From Pseudomonas mucoides (GTDB lineage: Bacteria; Pseudomonadota; Gammaproteobacteria; Pseudomonadales; Pseudomonadaceae): a DNA stretch of 64,000 nucleotides. The stretch spans positions 310,001 to 374,000 of the forward strand of contig NZ_JACOPW010000004.1 of assembly GCF_015461845.1 (NCBI RefSeq), read 5' to 3'. Shown here piece after piece: positions 7,392 to 16,347 of this stretch. The position numbers and the translations under genes were made by a program. Numbering within the stretch: position 1 is the first letter of the stretch; each line of letters opens with the position of its first letter. The notes beneath the pieces were generated by a model, which made no database searches, was not told the origin of the DNA, and worked only from the letters and a program-made list of their open reading frames with translations.

Positions 7392-7417
7392 ATTGCGGTT
7401 AGCTGGAGGCCGTTGTT

Positions 7418-7441
7418 AGCCCCGAGTTTTCGGGGCTTTTT
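7418..7441 (+). terminator. Intrinsic terminator after the DUF3077 gene
   Basis: AGCCCCGA pairs with TCGGGGCT around a GTTT loop, followed by five Ts. It lies between two convergent genes and may stop both. Confidence 0.85.
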
Positions 7442-7451
7442 CGTGTTGGGG

Positions 7452-7820
7452 TCAGAGGACGTGTTGGGAGATCAGTTTTGAGATTTCTACCATGGATGTC
7501 CTGCCGGTGAATTCGAACTTCACTTTTCCCAACGACGAAAAGTAGATCTCCAGCTCTGAATCCAGGTCGAAGGTGCCGGACGTTTCCACCGAGTACGCCA
7601 CGATGTTTTTGTAGGGCAGTGAGGTGAAGTCTTTTTTGCTGCCGGTGAGGCCCTGCACGTTGACGGCGATGATGCGTTTGTTGGTGAACACCACGCCGTC
7701 ACGCATGGATTTGTAGGCGTCGATGACGTGTTCGCCGTCGAGCAAAAGGTCGGTAACGCGTTGGGCGTATTCTTCGTTTTGCTTGAGTTTGAAGAAGCCC
7801 TTGTTGTTGAAATCAATCAT
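7452..7820 (-). CDS. PH domain-containing protein (bPH_3 type)
   Basis: 122 residues forming one bacterial pleckstrin-homology-like domain: MIDFNNKGFFKLK, then GVVFTNKRIIAVNVQGLTG, KKDFTSLPYKNI and SVETSGTFDLDSELEI, the pattern of the bPH_3 family. No signal or membrane segment. The ribosome site AGGAGCGACAC precedes the ATG. It follows the secreted-protein gene by 12 bp on the same strand, so the two probably share a transcript. Molecular role of the family is unknown. Confidence 0.85.
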   Translation of the reverse strand: MIDFNNKGFFKLKQNEEYAQRVTDLLLDGEHVIDAYKSMRDGVVFTNKRIIAVNVQGLTGSKKDFTSLPYKNIVAYSVETSGTFDLDSELEIYFSSLGKVKFEFTGRTSMVEISKLISQHVL

Positions 7821-7832
7821 GTGTCGCTCCTG

Positions 7833-8285
7833 TTATTCAATCTGTATCGGTCCTTTGGTCCCGGCATCGCTGTCCATCCAGTAGTCCTGATTCTGCAGGC
7901 TTCGATCGCCCTGGAGGGTGAAGAGGATGTTGCCCTGGCGAAACTGCAGCGTGCCGTCGGTACGCTTGGCTTTGACCGGTTTGCCGTTGACCCACACTTG
8001 TTCCTTGGCATCGATGCGGATGGTGGCGACAGTGGCGCCGGCATCGCTCTTGGCCACCCATTGCCCGACGTAGGGGGTTTGGGCGCTTGAGCTGTCCGCG
8101 GCGGGGTTGGTGAAGCCTGCCTTGGCGTTTTCTGCCTTGCTCTTGTGGATATCGCAGCCTTGGGTTTCGCTGACCTGAGTGCAGCCGGATTGCTCCAGTT
8201 GTTTGCGATAGGTGTCGTTGATGGCGTAGGCCGGGGATTGCGCCGCGATCAGGATGACCAGCGCAGGCAGGATGAGTCGGTTCAT
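7833..8285 (-). CDS. Exported protein of unknown function
   Basis: 150 residues. A signal peptide is evident (LILPALVILIAAQSPAYA, cleavage likely after AYA near residue 21). The mature part has two cysteines close together (SGCTQVSETQGCD) that could form a disulfide, then a beta-rich region (TPYVGQWVAKS, VWVNGKPVKA, LQFRQGNILF). AAGGAGCACAT gives a strong ribosome site for the ATG at 8285. It is upstream of the PH-domain gene on the same strand. I recognise no family. Confidence 0.75.
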   Translation of the reverse strand: MNRLILPALVILIAAQSPAYAINDTYRKQLEQSGCTQVSETQGCDIHKSKAENAKAGFTNPAADSSSAQTPYVGQWVAKSDAGATVATIRIDAKEQVWVNGKPVKAKRTDGTLQFRQGNILFTLQGDRSLQNQDYWMDSDAGTKGPIQIE

Positions 8286-8510
8286 ATGTGCTCCTTTGCG
8301 ATCTCGTCGGACGGCATCGTACGTTTACGGTAGCGGGCGAGTGTGCCGCGCTTGTACCACAAAACATTTCAGACAATGCGCGCCGTGGTCAGTGCTCTTC
8401 TAGACTTAACGGGTGGTCGTGGAAAGAACCAAACACGTCGCTTTGGTGCAGTCGAATCAATACCAGCGTGGCAAGCTCCCTCAATGCCCTATAAACGGTG
8501 CGGCAAAGAC

Positions 8511-8659
8511 CGCGCCGGGCACAACAAGATGCCCGCTCAGGGTGCCCTGGCCAACGGCCTGACAATGCCACGATACCGTGACGTGGTGTGAATGCCGCAG
8601 CCGACACTTTCGGACGACCGACAACCGCCTGGTTTGTCCGTGACCGTGAGGAATGCTGT
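8511..8659 (+). promoter_or_regulatory. Possible structured leader of the fds operon
   Basis: The 374-bp gene-free stretch 8286-8659 separates the exported-protein gene from fdsG. Its last 150 bp hold several short stems: GGGCA 8517-8521 with TGCCC 8530-8534; TCAGG 8537-8541 with CCTGA 8558-8562; CACG 8569-8572 with CGTG 8577-8580 or, alternatively, CCACG 8568-8572 with CGTGG 8582-8586; TCGG/CCGA near 8610. This could be a regulatory leader, but I could not match it to the molybdenum-cofactor riboswitch or any other class. Confidence 0.3.
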
Positions 8660-9136
8660 ATGCCTGATGAGATGTTGCAATTGCCTATGGTCAACAGCGT
8701 GCTGGAGCGCCACAAGGGCTCTGCGGGTGCACTGTTGCCCATCCTCCATGAGATTCAGGCCGGTATCGGTTACATCCCCGATGCCGCCATCCCCGAGATA
8801 GCCCACGCCCTCAATCAGAGTCAGGCCGAGATTCGCGGCGTGATCAGCTTTTACCATGACTTCCGCACCGCGCCGCCGGCCCGGCATATCCTGCGGCTGT
8901 GCCGGGCGGAGTCGTGTAAGAGTCGCGGCGCCGAGCAGTTGGCCGCGCAGTTGCGTGATCGTCTGCAACTGGATGATCACGGCAGCAGCGCCGATGGCAG
9001 CATCAGTTTGCGTCCGGTGTATTGCCTCGGTGCCTGCGCCTGTTCGCCGGCGCTGGAGCTGGATGGTCAGGTGCATGCGCGGCTCAGTGCCGAGCGTCTC
9101 GATGCGTTGCTCGACGCTTGCCGGGAGGACGTATGA
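8660..9136 (+). CDS. fdsG: NAD-dependent formate dehydrogenase gamma subunit (NuoE-like)
   Basis: FdsG carries a thioredoxin-like 2Fe-2S cluster and sits in the diaphorase part of soluble NAD+-dependent formate dehydrogenase. The 158-residue product has the NuoE fold elements GALLPILHEIQAGIGYIP and GVISFYHDFR, and four cluster cysteines as CRAESC and CLGAC. The ATG at 8660 has GAGGA 7 bp upstream; a frame extension upstream is not needed and lacks conservation. The stop overlaps fdsB as ATGA. First gene of the operon. Confidence 0.93.
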   Translation: MPDEMLQLPMVNSVLERHKGSAGALLPILHEIQAGIGYIPDAAIPEIAHALNQSQAEIRGVISFYHDFRTAPPARHILRLCRAESCKSRGAEQLAAQLRDRLQLDDHGSSADGSISLRPVYCLGACACSPALELDGQVHARLSAERLDALLDACREDV

Positions 9137-10665
9137 GCCTCTATCTCCCCTGTGATTCTCTTGCCCGTGCCGTGGGTGCCGATGCGGTGGCGTCAGCCCT
9201 TGCCAGCCCGGACCTGCAACGCACCAGCTCTCGCGGCCTGTACTGGCTGGAACCATTGCTCGAAGTGGACACCCCGCAAGGCCGTATCGGCTTCGGCCCG
9301 CTGACCGCTAGCGATGTGCCGTCCGTGCTCGATGCGCTGCAAGGCGACCCGTCTTCGCACCCCCTGGCCTTGGGCCTGGTGGAAGAAATGCCGTATCTCA
9401 AGTCTCAACAACGCCTGCTGTTCGCCCGCGCCGGCATCACTCGTCCGCTGTCGCTGGACGATTATCGGGCCCACGGCGGTTTCGAGGGTTTAACCAGAGC
9501 TGTCACTATTGGCGGCGATGAGACCGCGACCGCGGTGTTCGATTCGGGCTTGCGTGGGCGTGGCGGCGCAGCCTTCCCCGCCGGGATCAAATGGCGCACG
9601 GTGCGCGCTACCGAGGCGGCGCAAAAATACATTGTGTGTAACGCCGACGAAGGCGACTCCGGCACGTTCGCCGACCGCATGTTGATGGAAGGCGACCCCT
9701 TCCTGCTGATCGAAGGCATGGCCATTGCCGGCATCACCGTCGGCGCCAGTTACGGCTACATCTATGTGCGCTCGGAATACCCACAGGCCGTCGCCACGCT
9801 GAATGAAGCGCTGGAGATTGCCCGGACCAACGGTTACCTCGGCGCCAATGTCGGCGGCAGTGGTTTGGCCTTCGATATGGAAGTGCGTGTCGGGGCCGGT
9901 GCTTACATTTGCGGTGAAGAAACCGCGCTGCTGGACTCGCTCGAAGGCAAGCGCGGGATCGTCCGCGCCAAGCCACCGATTCCTGCGTTGAAGGGGCTTT
10001 TCGGCCTGCCGACGCTGGTGCACAACGTGCTGACCCTGGCCTCGGTGCCGCTGATTCTGGCCAAGGGCGCGCAGTTCTATCGCGATTACGGCATGGGCCG
10101 CTCCCTCGGCACAATGCCATTCCAATTGGCGGGCAATATTCGTCGTGGCGGTCTGGTGGAACGGGCCTTTGGCCTGACCCTGCGTGAATTGGTGGAAGAC
10201 TACGGCGGAGGCACCGCCAGTGGCCGGCCGTTGAAAGCCGCACAGGTTGGCGGCCCGCTCGGCGCCTGGGTGCCACCTTCGCAATTCGACACGCCGCTGG
10301 ATTACGAAGCCTTCGCCGGCATCGGCGCGATGCTCGGTCACGGTGGCGTGGTGGTAGCTGACGACAGCCTGGACATGGCTCACATGGCGCGCTTCGCCAT
10401 GCAGTTCTGTGCCGAGGAATCCTGTGGCAAGTGCACGCCCTGCCGCATCGGTTCGACCCGGGGCGTCGAGGTGATCGACCGCTTGCTGGCCGCACCGGAC
10501 CAGAACGGTCGCGATGAGCAGGTGATCATCCTCAAGGACCTGTGCGACACCCTGCAATACGGTTCGCTGTGCGCCTTGGGCGGCATGGTTTCCTTTCCGG
10601 TGGCCAGCGCCCTCAAGTACTTCCCCGCCGACTTCGGTCTGCAATCTTCGGAGGCCGACCAATGA
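9133..10665 (+). CDS. fdsB: NAD-dependent formate dehydrogenase beta subunit (NuoF-like)
   Basis: FdsB binds FMN and NAD+ and passes hydride to NAD+. The 510-residue product has an N-terminal thioredoxin-like extension (about residues 1-110), the FMN/NAD motif GRGGAAFPAGIKW (about 138-150), NADEGDSGTF (about 170) and the NuoF 4Fe-4S site CAEESCGKCTPC (about 427-438) with a fourth Cys in YGSLCALGG. The ATG at 9133 overlaps the fdsG stop by ATGA. The frame remains open upstream, but that part is the fdsG gene in another frame. Confidence 0.94.
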   Translation: MSLYLPCDSLARAVGADAVASALASPDLQRTSSRGLYWLEPLLEVDTPQGRIGFGPLTASDVPSVLDALQGDPSSHPLALGLVEEMPYLKSQQRLLFARAGITRPLSLDDYRAHGGFEGLTRAVTIGGDETATAVFDSGLRGRGGAAFPAGIKWRTVRATEAAQKYIVCNADEGDSGTFADRMLMEGDPFLLIEGMAIAGITVGASYGYIYVRSEYPQAVATLNEALEIARTNGYLGANVGGSGLAFDMEVRVGAGAYICGEETALLDSLEGKRGIVRAKPPIPALKGLFGLPTLVHNVLTLASVPLILAKGAQFYRDYGMGRSLGTMPFQLAGNIRRGGLVERAFGLTLRELVEDYGGGTASGRPLKAAQVGGPLGAWVPPSQFDTPLDYEAFAGIGAMLGHGGVVVADDSLDMAHMARFAMQFCAEESCGKCTPCRIGSTRGVEVIDRLLAAPDQNGRDEQVIILKDLCDTLQYGSLCALGGMVSFPVASALKYFPADFGLQSSEADQ

Positions 10666-13544
10666 TCACTCTCTTCGACCCGAACACCGACATCGATCTG
10701 GGCACGCCGGCCCGTGAAAGTCAGGTGCAAGTCACCCTGAACATCGACGGCCGCAGCATCAGCGTGCCCGAAGGCACTTCGGTGATGCGCGCCGCTGCGC
10801 TGATGGGCACCACGATTCCGAAACTGTGCGCCACCGACAGCCTCGAAGCCTTCGGCTCTTGCCGCATGTGCCTGGTAGAAATCGACGGCATGCGCGGTTA
10901 TCCCGCGTCCTGCACCACGCCGGTCAGCGAAGGCATGAGCGTGCACACCCAGACGCCGAAACTCGCGACGCTGCGCCGCAATGTCATGGAGCTGTACATC
11001 TCCGATCACCCGCTGGACTGCCTGACCTGCTCGGCCAACGGCAACTGCGAGCTGCAAACCGTCGCCGGCCAGGTCGGCCTGCGGGAAGTGCGTTACGGCT
11101 ATGAAGGTGACAACCATCTGGCCGACGTGAAGGACACCTCCAACCCCTACTTCGACTACGACCCGAGCAAGTGCATCGTCTGCAACCGCTGCGTGCGCGC
11201 CTGCGAAGAAACCCAAGGCACGTTTGCGTTGACGATTACCGGACGCGGTTTCGAATCCCGGGTGGCAGCCGCTGGTGGCGAGAATTTCCTTGAGTCGGAA
11301 TGCGTGTCTTGCGGCGCCTGTGTGCAAGCCTGCCCTACCGCGACGCTGATGGAAAAAAGCGTGGTCGAACTGGGTCAGCCCGAGCACAGCGTGATCACCA
11401 CCTGCGCCTATTGCGGCGTGGGCTGCTCGTTCCGCGCCGAGATGAAAGGCGACCAACTGGTGCGCATGGTTCCCGACAAGAACGGCCAGGCCAACCACGG
11501 CCACTCGTGCGTCAAAGGGCGCTTTGCCTGGGGCTATGCCACCCACCCGGATCGCATCACCACACCGATGATCCGCAAACACATCAACGACCCGTGGCAG
11601 GAAGTCAGCTGGGATGAAGCGGTGACCTACGCCGCCAGCGAATTCCGCCGGTTGCAGCAAAAATACGGCCGCGACTCCATTGGTGGCATCACCTCCAGCC
11701 GCTGCACCAACGAAGAAACCTACCTGGTGCAAAAACTGGTGCGCGCCGCCTTCGGCAACAACAACGTCGACACCTGTGCGCGGGTCTGCCACTCGCCGAC
11801 CGGTTATGGCCTGAAACAAACCTTGGGTGAGTCCGCCGGCACCCAGAGTTTCGACTCGGTGATGCAGGCCGACGTGATTCTGGTAATGGGCGCCAACCCC
11901 AGCGACGCCCACCCGGTGTTCGCTTCCCAGCTCAAACGTCGCCTGCGTGAAGGCGCGCGATTGATCGTGATCGACCCACGCCGCATTGATCTGGTGGACT
12001 CGGTGCATGCCCGCGCCGAACTGCACCTGGCCCTGCGTCCGGGCACCAACGTCGCGATGCTCAACGCCTTGGCCCACGTCATCGTCACCGAAGGCCTGCT
12101 CGATCAAGCCTTTATCGACGCCCGTTGCGAGGGTAGCGATTTTGCCCGCTGGAGCGAGTTCGTCAGCCGTGCGGAGAACTCACCGGAAGTGCTGGCCGCC
12201 GTCTGCGGCGTAGACGCTGCCGACATCCGTGCCGCCGCTCGCCTGTACGCCACCGGTGGTAATGCGGCGATCTACTACGGCCTCGGCGTCACCGAACACA
12301 GTCAAGGCAGCACCGCGGTCATGGGCATCGCCAACCTGGCCATGGCCACCGGCAACATCGGTCGCGAAGGCGTCGGCGTGAACCCGCTGCGGGGACAGAA
12401 CAACGTTCAGGGCTCGTGCGACATGGGCTCCTTCCCCCACGAGTTGCCCGGCTACCGGCACATCTCCAACGAAGTGGTACGGACGCAGTTCGAGCAGGCG
12501 TGGAACGTCACCCTGCAACCCGACCCGGGCCTGCGCATTCCGAACATGTTCGAGGCCGCCCTCAGCGGCAGTTTCAAGGGCCTGTATTGCCAGGGCGAGG
12601 ACATTGCCCAGAGCGACCCGAATACCCAACACGTCACCGCTGCCCTGTCGGCCATGGAATGCATCGTGGTGCAGGACATTTTCCTCAACGAAACCGCCAG
12701 GTTCGCCCATGTATTTCTGCCGGGCAGCTCGTTCCTGGAAAAAGACGGCACGTTCACCAACGCCGAGCGACGCATTTCCCGGGTGCGCAAGGTCATGGAA
12801 CCGCTGGGCGGCAAGGCCGACTGGGAAGGCACGGTGGCCCTGGCCAATGCGTTGGGCTACCCGATGAACTACAAACATCCGTCAGACATCATGGACGAAA
12901 TCGCCAGCCTGACGCCGACGTTCACCAACGTCAGCTACGCCGAACTGGATCGCCACGGCAGCCTGCAATGGCCGTGCAACGCCGCAGCACCGGACGGCAC
13001 GCCAACCATGCACATCGAGGAATTCGTGCGCGGCAAGGGGCGTTTCATGCTCACCGGTTACGTGCCTACCGAGGAAAAGGTCAACAACCGCTATCCGCTG
13101 CTGCTGACCACCGGGCGCATCCTCAGCCAGTACAACGTCGGCGCCCAGACCCGGCGTACCGAAAACGTCGCCTGGCACGACGAGGACCGTCTGGAAATTC
13201 ACCCGACCGACGCCGAGAGCCGTGGCATCAATGAGGGTGACTGGGTCGGCATCGGCAGCCGCGCCGGGCAGACCGTACTGCGTGCGCGGGTCACCGAGCG
13301 GGTCGCGCCGGGCGTGGTGTACACCACGTTCCACTTCCCGGAATCGGGGGCCAACGTGATCACTACCGACAACTCCGACTGGGCCACCAACTGTCCGGAG
13401 TACAAGGTCACTGCCGTGGAGGTCAGCCGCGTCTACCACCCTTCCGAATGGCAAAAACGCTATCAGGCCTTCAGTGACGAACAGGATCGTTTGCTCAAGG
13501 AACGCCGGCATGCCCGTGGCGCTAAAGCGGAGGTGCGCCGATGA
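10662..13544 (+). CDS. fdsA: NAD-dependent formate dehydrogenase alpha (catalytic, molybdenum) subunit
   Basis: FdsA oxidises formate to CO2 at a bis-MGD molybdenum centre. The 960-residue product reads, in order: a plant-type 2Fe-2S ferredoxin domain (CRMC), a NuoG-like His/Cys 4Fe-4S site (HPLDCLTCSANGNC, about residue 115), two 4Fe-4S ferredoxin motifs CIVCNRCVRAC (about 170) and CVSCGACVQAC (about 215), the molybdopterin-domain cluster CAYCGVGC (about 247), and CARVCHSP (about 373-380), in which the second Cys is the Mo ligand, so this is a cysteine and not a selenocysteine enzyme. C-terminal molybdopterin dinucleotide-binding domain present. ATGA overlap with fdsB; GGAGG upstream. Confidence 0.95.
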   Translation: MITLFDPNTDIDLGTPARESQVQVTLNIDGRSISVPEGTSVMRAAALMGTTIPKLCATDSLEAFGSCRMCLVEIDGMRGYPASCTTPVSEGMSVHTQTPKLATLRRNVMELYISDHPLDCLTCSANGNCELQTVAGQVGLREVRYGYEGDNHLADVKDTSNPYFDYDPSKCIVCNRCVRACEETQGTFALTITGRGFESRVAAAGGENFLESECVSCGACVQACPTATLMEKSVVELGQPEHSVITTCAYCGVGCSFRAEMKGDQLVRMVPDKNGQANHGHSCVKGRFAWGYATHPDRITTPMIRKHINDPWQEVSWDEAVTYAASEFRRLQQKYGRDSIGGITSSRCTNEETYLVQKLVRAAFGNNNVDTCARVCHSPTGYGLKQTLGESAGTQSFDSVMQADVILVMGANPSDAHPVFASQLKRRLREGARLIVIDPRRIDLVDSVHARAELHLALRPGTNVAMLNALAHVIVTEGLLDQAFIDARCEGSDFARWSEFVSRAENSPEVLAAVCGVDAADIRAAARLYATGGNAAIYYGLGVTEHSQGSTAVMGIANLAMATGNIGREGVGVNPLRGQNNVQGSCDMGSFPHELPGYRHISNEVVRTQFEQAWNVTLQPDPGLRIPNMFEAALSGSFKGLYCQGEDIAQSDPNTQHVTAALSAMECIVVQDIFLNETARFAHVFLPGSSFLEKDGTFTNAERRISRVRKVMEPLGGKADWEGTVALANALGYPMNYKHPSDIMDEIASLTPTFTNVSYAELDRHGSLQWPCNAAAPDGTPTMHIEEFVRGKGRFMLTGYVPTEEKVNNRYPLLLTTGRILSQYNVGAQTRRTENVAWHDEDRLEIHPTDAESRGINEGDWVGIGSRAGQTVLRARVTERVAPGVVYTTFHFPESGANVITTDNSDWATNCPEYKVTAVEVSRVYHPSEWQKRYQAFSDEQDRLLKERRHARGAKAEVRR

Positions 13545-13762
13545 GCACTGAAAACCTGATCAAGATGGCCAACCAGATCGCCCAGTACTTCGCCACCGAA
13601 CCGGACCAGCAAGCGGCCGTGCTCGGTGTGCGTAATCACCTGCAGATGTACTGGACGCCGGGCATGCGCAAGGAATTGCTGGCCTGGCAGACGGAGCATC
13701 AGGGGGCGGACATGCATCCATTGGCGCAGGCGGCGGTCAGTGGGGCGGGCTGGGCGGCATAG
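13541..13762 (+). CDS. fdsD: Formate dehydrogenase delta subunit
   Basis: A 73-residue protein matching FdsD, a small subunit thought to help assembly or stability of the Mo cofactor in the alpha subunit. It has the helical N terminus NLIKMANQIAQYFATEP, then VRNHLQMYWTPGMRKEL and HPLAQAAV. Start overlaps fdsA as ATGA. The sulfurtransferase partner FdsC/FdhD, which often sits in this operon in other bacteria, is not here and must be elsewhere. Confidence 0.92.
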   Translation: MSTENLIKMANQIAQYFATEPDQQAAVLGVRNHLQMYWTPGMRKELLAWQTEHQGADMHPLAQAAVSGAGWAA

Positions 13763-13794
13763 GTCTGGATTGACCTTGAAGATCACCCAACTTG

Positions 13795-13820
13795 TAATGA
13801 GGGAGCTTGCTCCCTCATTA
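13795..13820. repeat. Perfect palindrome with REP core after fds
   Basis: TAATGAGGGAGC and GCTCCCTCATTA around TT form a 12-bp stem. The GGGAGCTTGCTCCC core is shared with the REPIN at 39785-39918. It may end fds transcripts, but has no T run. Confidence 0.75.
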
Positions 13821-13958
13821 CATTGGATTCGCGCTGCGACTCAATCAAATCGATATAAACCCACAACGCCCTTCAGCTCAGAGCCACTGATTTGATATCG
13901 TGCCTGCCATCGCCTCACCTCAACAAAGACCCACGACGTTGTTAACAGGGAAGATGGA

Positions 13959-14336
13959 ATGCAGTTAATCAGTATGTTGATGTTCTTCGCTGCATCAGCA
14001 GGGATGTGGATTTGGGTTGTGAAGAGCCGTGGCCCGTTGAATATCTGGCTGGCGAACCTCTCGGGTGCCGTGGCCAGTTTCATCGTCGGGACTGCGGTGC
14101 TGATTCTTTGCTCGAGCTGGTTAACCCCGGACGCCCCCGTCTCGCGAGCCCCGGCCTTTGCGCTTTATACGCTGATGGCATTTATGGGCACTCTGATCGG
14201 GACCTGGCTCTTGGTATTCACCAAGTGCAACCAGGAACAATCCCCCGCTTATCGACATTTTGCTGCGGCAGCGTGCAGCCTGGTGGCCGCATTGGTTGCG
14301 CTGGTGGTGTCGGTCACGATCTTTCCCCTCAAGTGA
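13959..14336 (+). CDS. Small inner-membrane protein of unknown function
   Basis: 125 residues with about four hydrophobic segments (near residues 3-20, 27-52, 67-88 and 102-122), almost no soluble part. GGGAAG precedes the ATG. No family recognised. It stands alone between the fds operon and the PhoD-like gene, all on the plus strand. Confidence 0.7.
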   Translation: MQLISMLMFFAASAGMWIWVVKSRGPLNIWLANLSGAVASFIVGTAVLILCSSWLTPDAPVSRAPAFALYTLMAFMGTLIGTWLLVFTKCNQEQSPAYRHFAAAACSLVAALVALVVSVTIFPLK

Positions 14337-14416
14337 CCCCATCGGGCAATTGATGAAGTTCAGCCAGAGCTCTGCGCTATCATCGCCGGCCTGTGCGCCA
14401 AGAGCCTTGAACCCGG

Positions 14417-16333
14417 ATGTCCGTATCTCTGCCTTTGTCTGATGACTGCCACTCACTGCCACCGGTGCTGGTCGGCCCGCTGTTGCGGCGGCTGGAACCT
14501 GCGCGGCTGGTCATGTGGCTCGTGGGTTCCCGGGCGCTGTCGCTGACGTTGCGCCTGCAAGACTGCGCCGACATCCGACTGGATGCCGGACAGTGCACCG
14601 TCATCCCGATCGGCACTCACGCGTTTATCCACTTGATCGATGTGCCGCTGGCGACCGCCCTGCCCTGCGACACCGTGATCGAATACGACCTGTTGATCGA
14701 CGGGACGGGCATCGCCGAGTGGGCCCCGCATTTGCTCTACGGCGAAGCACGCTGCCCGAACTTCGTCCTGCGCTCGCGCATTGATCAATTGCTGCATGGC
14801 TCCTGCCGTAAACCCCATCACCCGGCCACCGATGGCTTGCTCTGTGTCGACGGTCTATTGGCAACGGAACATGACGCATCGCAACGCCCGGCGCTGTTGA
14901 TGATGAGCGGCGATCAGATTTACGCCGACGATGTCGCGGGACCGATGTTGCGAGCAATTCATGCCTTGATCGAGCGGTTAGGACTGTTCGAAGAACACCT
15001 CGAAGGCGCCGTGGTCAGCGACAGCGCCAAGCTTTATGAGCACCCGGCCAGCTACTACCACCGTGCGGATTTGTTACCGGCGCTCAAGAGCAATGAAACC
15101 CTGCGTGATCGATTTTTCGGCGGCGCGCGCAAGCCGATCTTCACCAGCAGCAGTGCCGACAATCACTTGATGACGTTCGCTGAAGTGATGGCCATGTATT
15201 TGCTGGTCTGGTCGCCGACGCCCTGGAGATTGATCGCCCCGCAACCGCCTGCGCTGACGCCTGAGAGACGCAAGCGTTATGCCGCTGAACAGACCCATAT
15301 CGATGGCTTCAAGTCCGGCCTGGGCGGTGTCGCCCGGGCCATGGCGCATCTGCCGTGCCTGATGATCTTCGATGACCACGACATCACCGACGACTGGAAC
15401 CTTTCCGCGCAATGGGAGGAAACGGCCTACGGCCATCCGTTCTCCAAGCGCATCATCGGCAACGCCTTGATCGCCTACATGCTGTGCCAGGGCTGGGGCA
15501 ACAACCCCGACGCGTTCAGCGATGTGCTGGAAAAAACCCGTTTGCTCAGCGTCACCGGGGCCGACCGTTACCTCGACAGTCCGGTGCAGGATGACTTGAT
15601 CGATGCGCTGTTGAGCTTTCAGCAGTGGCATTACGTGCTGCCCACCACCCCCGCCCTGGTGGTGATCGACACCCGCACCCGGCGCTGGCGCAGCGAGATG
15701 AACCTCAAGCAACCGTCGGGCCTGCTGGACTGGGAAGCCCTCAGCGAGCTGCAACAGGAACTGCTCGATCATCCGTCGGCGATCATCGTGTCACCCGCGC
15801 CGATCTTCGGCGTCAAACTGATCGAAACCGTACAGAAAGTCTTCAGCTGGTTCGGTTATCCCCTGCTGGTGGACGCCGAAAACTGGATGGCCCATCGCGG
15901 CGCGGCGCAAGTGATCCTGAACATCTTCCGACACTCGCGCACACCGGGTAACTACGTGGTGCTGTCCGGTGATGTGCATTATTCCTTCGTCTACGAAGTA
16001 CTGATCCGGCACCGTAAGGCCGGCCCGAAAATCTGGCAGATCACCAGCAGCGGCATCAAGAATGAATTCCCGCCGAGGCTGCTCGAATGGTTCGACCGCC
16101 TCAACCGCTGGCTCTACTCGCCGCGCTCGCCCCTCAACTGGCTGACCAAACGCCGACGCATGCGCATCGTCCCGCACATCCCCGAACACGCCGAGGCCGG
16201 CGAACGGCTATGGAACTCGGCAGGCATCGGCCAGGTGTACTTCAATGAGAAAGGGCAACCCCAGGATATCTATCAGCACAACTCAAACGGCTCGCCCAAG
16301 ACCCGGATGGTTGCGCCTGAACATGACGACTGA
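14417..16333 (+). CDS. PhoD-like metallophosphatase family protein
   Basis: 638 residues. Metal-binding motifs of the PhoD-like (alkaline phosphatase D, calcineurin-like) fold are present: MMSGDQIYADD (about 160), FDDHDITDDWN (about 318) and VVLSGDVHYSF (about 515). There is no signal peptide, so a cytoplasmic location is likely, unlike secreted PhoD. The N-terminal 130 residues are beta-rich and probably form the accessory domain of this subgroup. The natural substrate cannot be told from sequence. It is followed by an adenylate kinase-like gene 14 bp downstream and may share a transcript with it. Confidence 0.85.
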   Translation: MSVSLPLSDDCHSLPPVLVGPLLRRLEPARLVMWLVGSRALSLTLRLQDCADIRLDAGQCTVIPIGTHAFIHLIDVPLATALPCDTVIEYDLLIDGTGIAEWAPHLLYGEARCPNFVLRSRIDQLLHGSCRKPHHPATDGLLCVDGLLATEHDASQRPALLMMSGDQIYADDVAGPMLRAIHALIERLGLFEEHLEGAVVSDSAKLYEHPASYYHRADLLPALKSNETLRDRFFGGARKPIFTSSSADNHLMTFAEVMAMYLLVWSPTPWRLIAPQPPALTPERRKRYAAEQTHIDGFKSGLGGVARAMAHLPCLMIFDDHDITDDWNLSAQWEETAYGHPFSKRIIGNALIAYMLCQGWGNNPDAFSDVLEKTRLLSVTGADRYLDSPVQDDLIDALLSFQQWHYVLPTTPALVVIDTRTRRWRSEMNLKQPSGLLDWEALSELQQELLDHPSAIIVSPAPIFGVKLIETVQKVFSWFGYPLLVDAENWMAHRGAAQVILNIFRHSRTPGNYVVLSGDVHYSFVYEVLIRHRKAGPKIWQITSSGIKNEFPPRLLEWFDRLNRWLYSPRSPLNWLTKRRRMRIVPHIPEHAEAGERLWNSAGIGQVYFNEKGQPQDIYQHNSNGSPKTRMVAPEHDD

Positions 16334-16347
16334 AACGGCGAGTCACC

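Noticed and set aside
3346..7450. Integrative element with attachment sites at tRNA-Leu
   Set aside because: No copy of the tRNA 3' end and no integrase were found in the segment.
8400..8659. Molybdenum-cofactor riboswitch before fds
   Set aside because: Stems are present but the order and conserved loops of that class could not be matched by eye; kept only as an unnamed leader.
10380..12107. A 575-codon minus-strand frame
   Set aside because: Antisense shadow of fdsB/fdsA; the fds proteins carry all expected cluster motifs.
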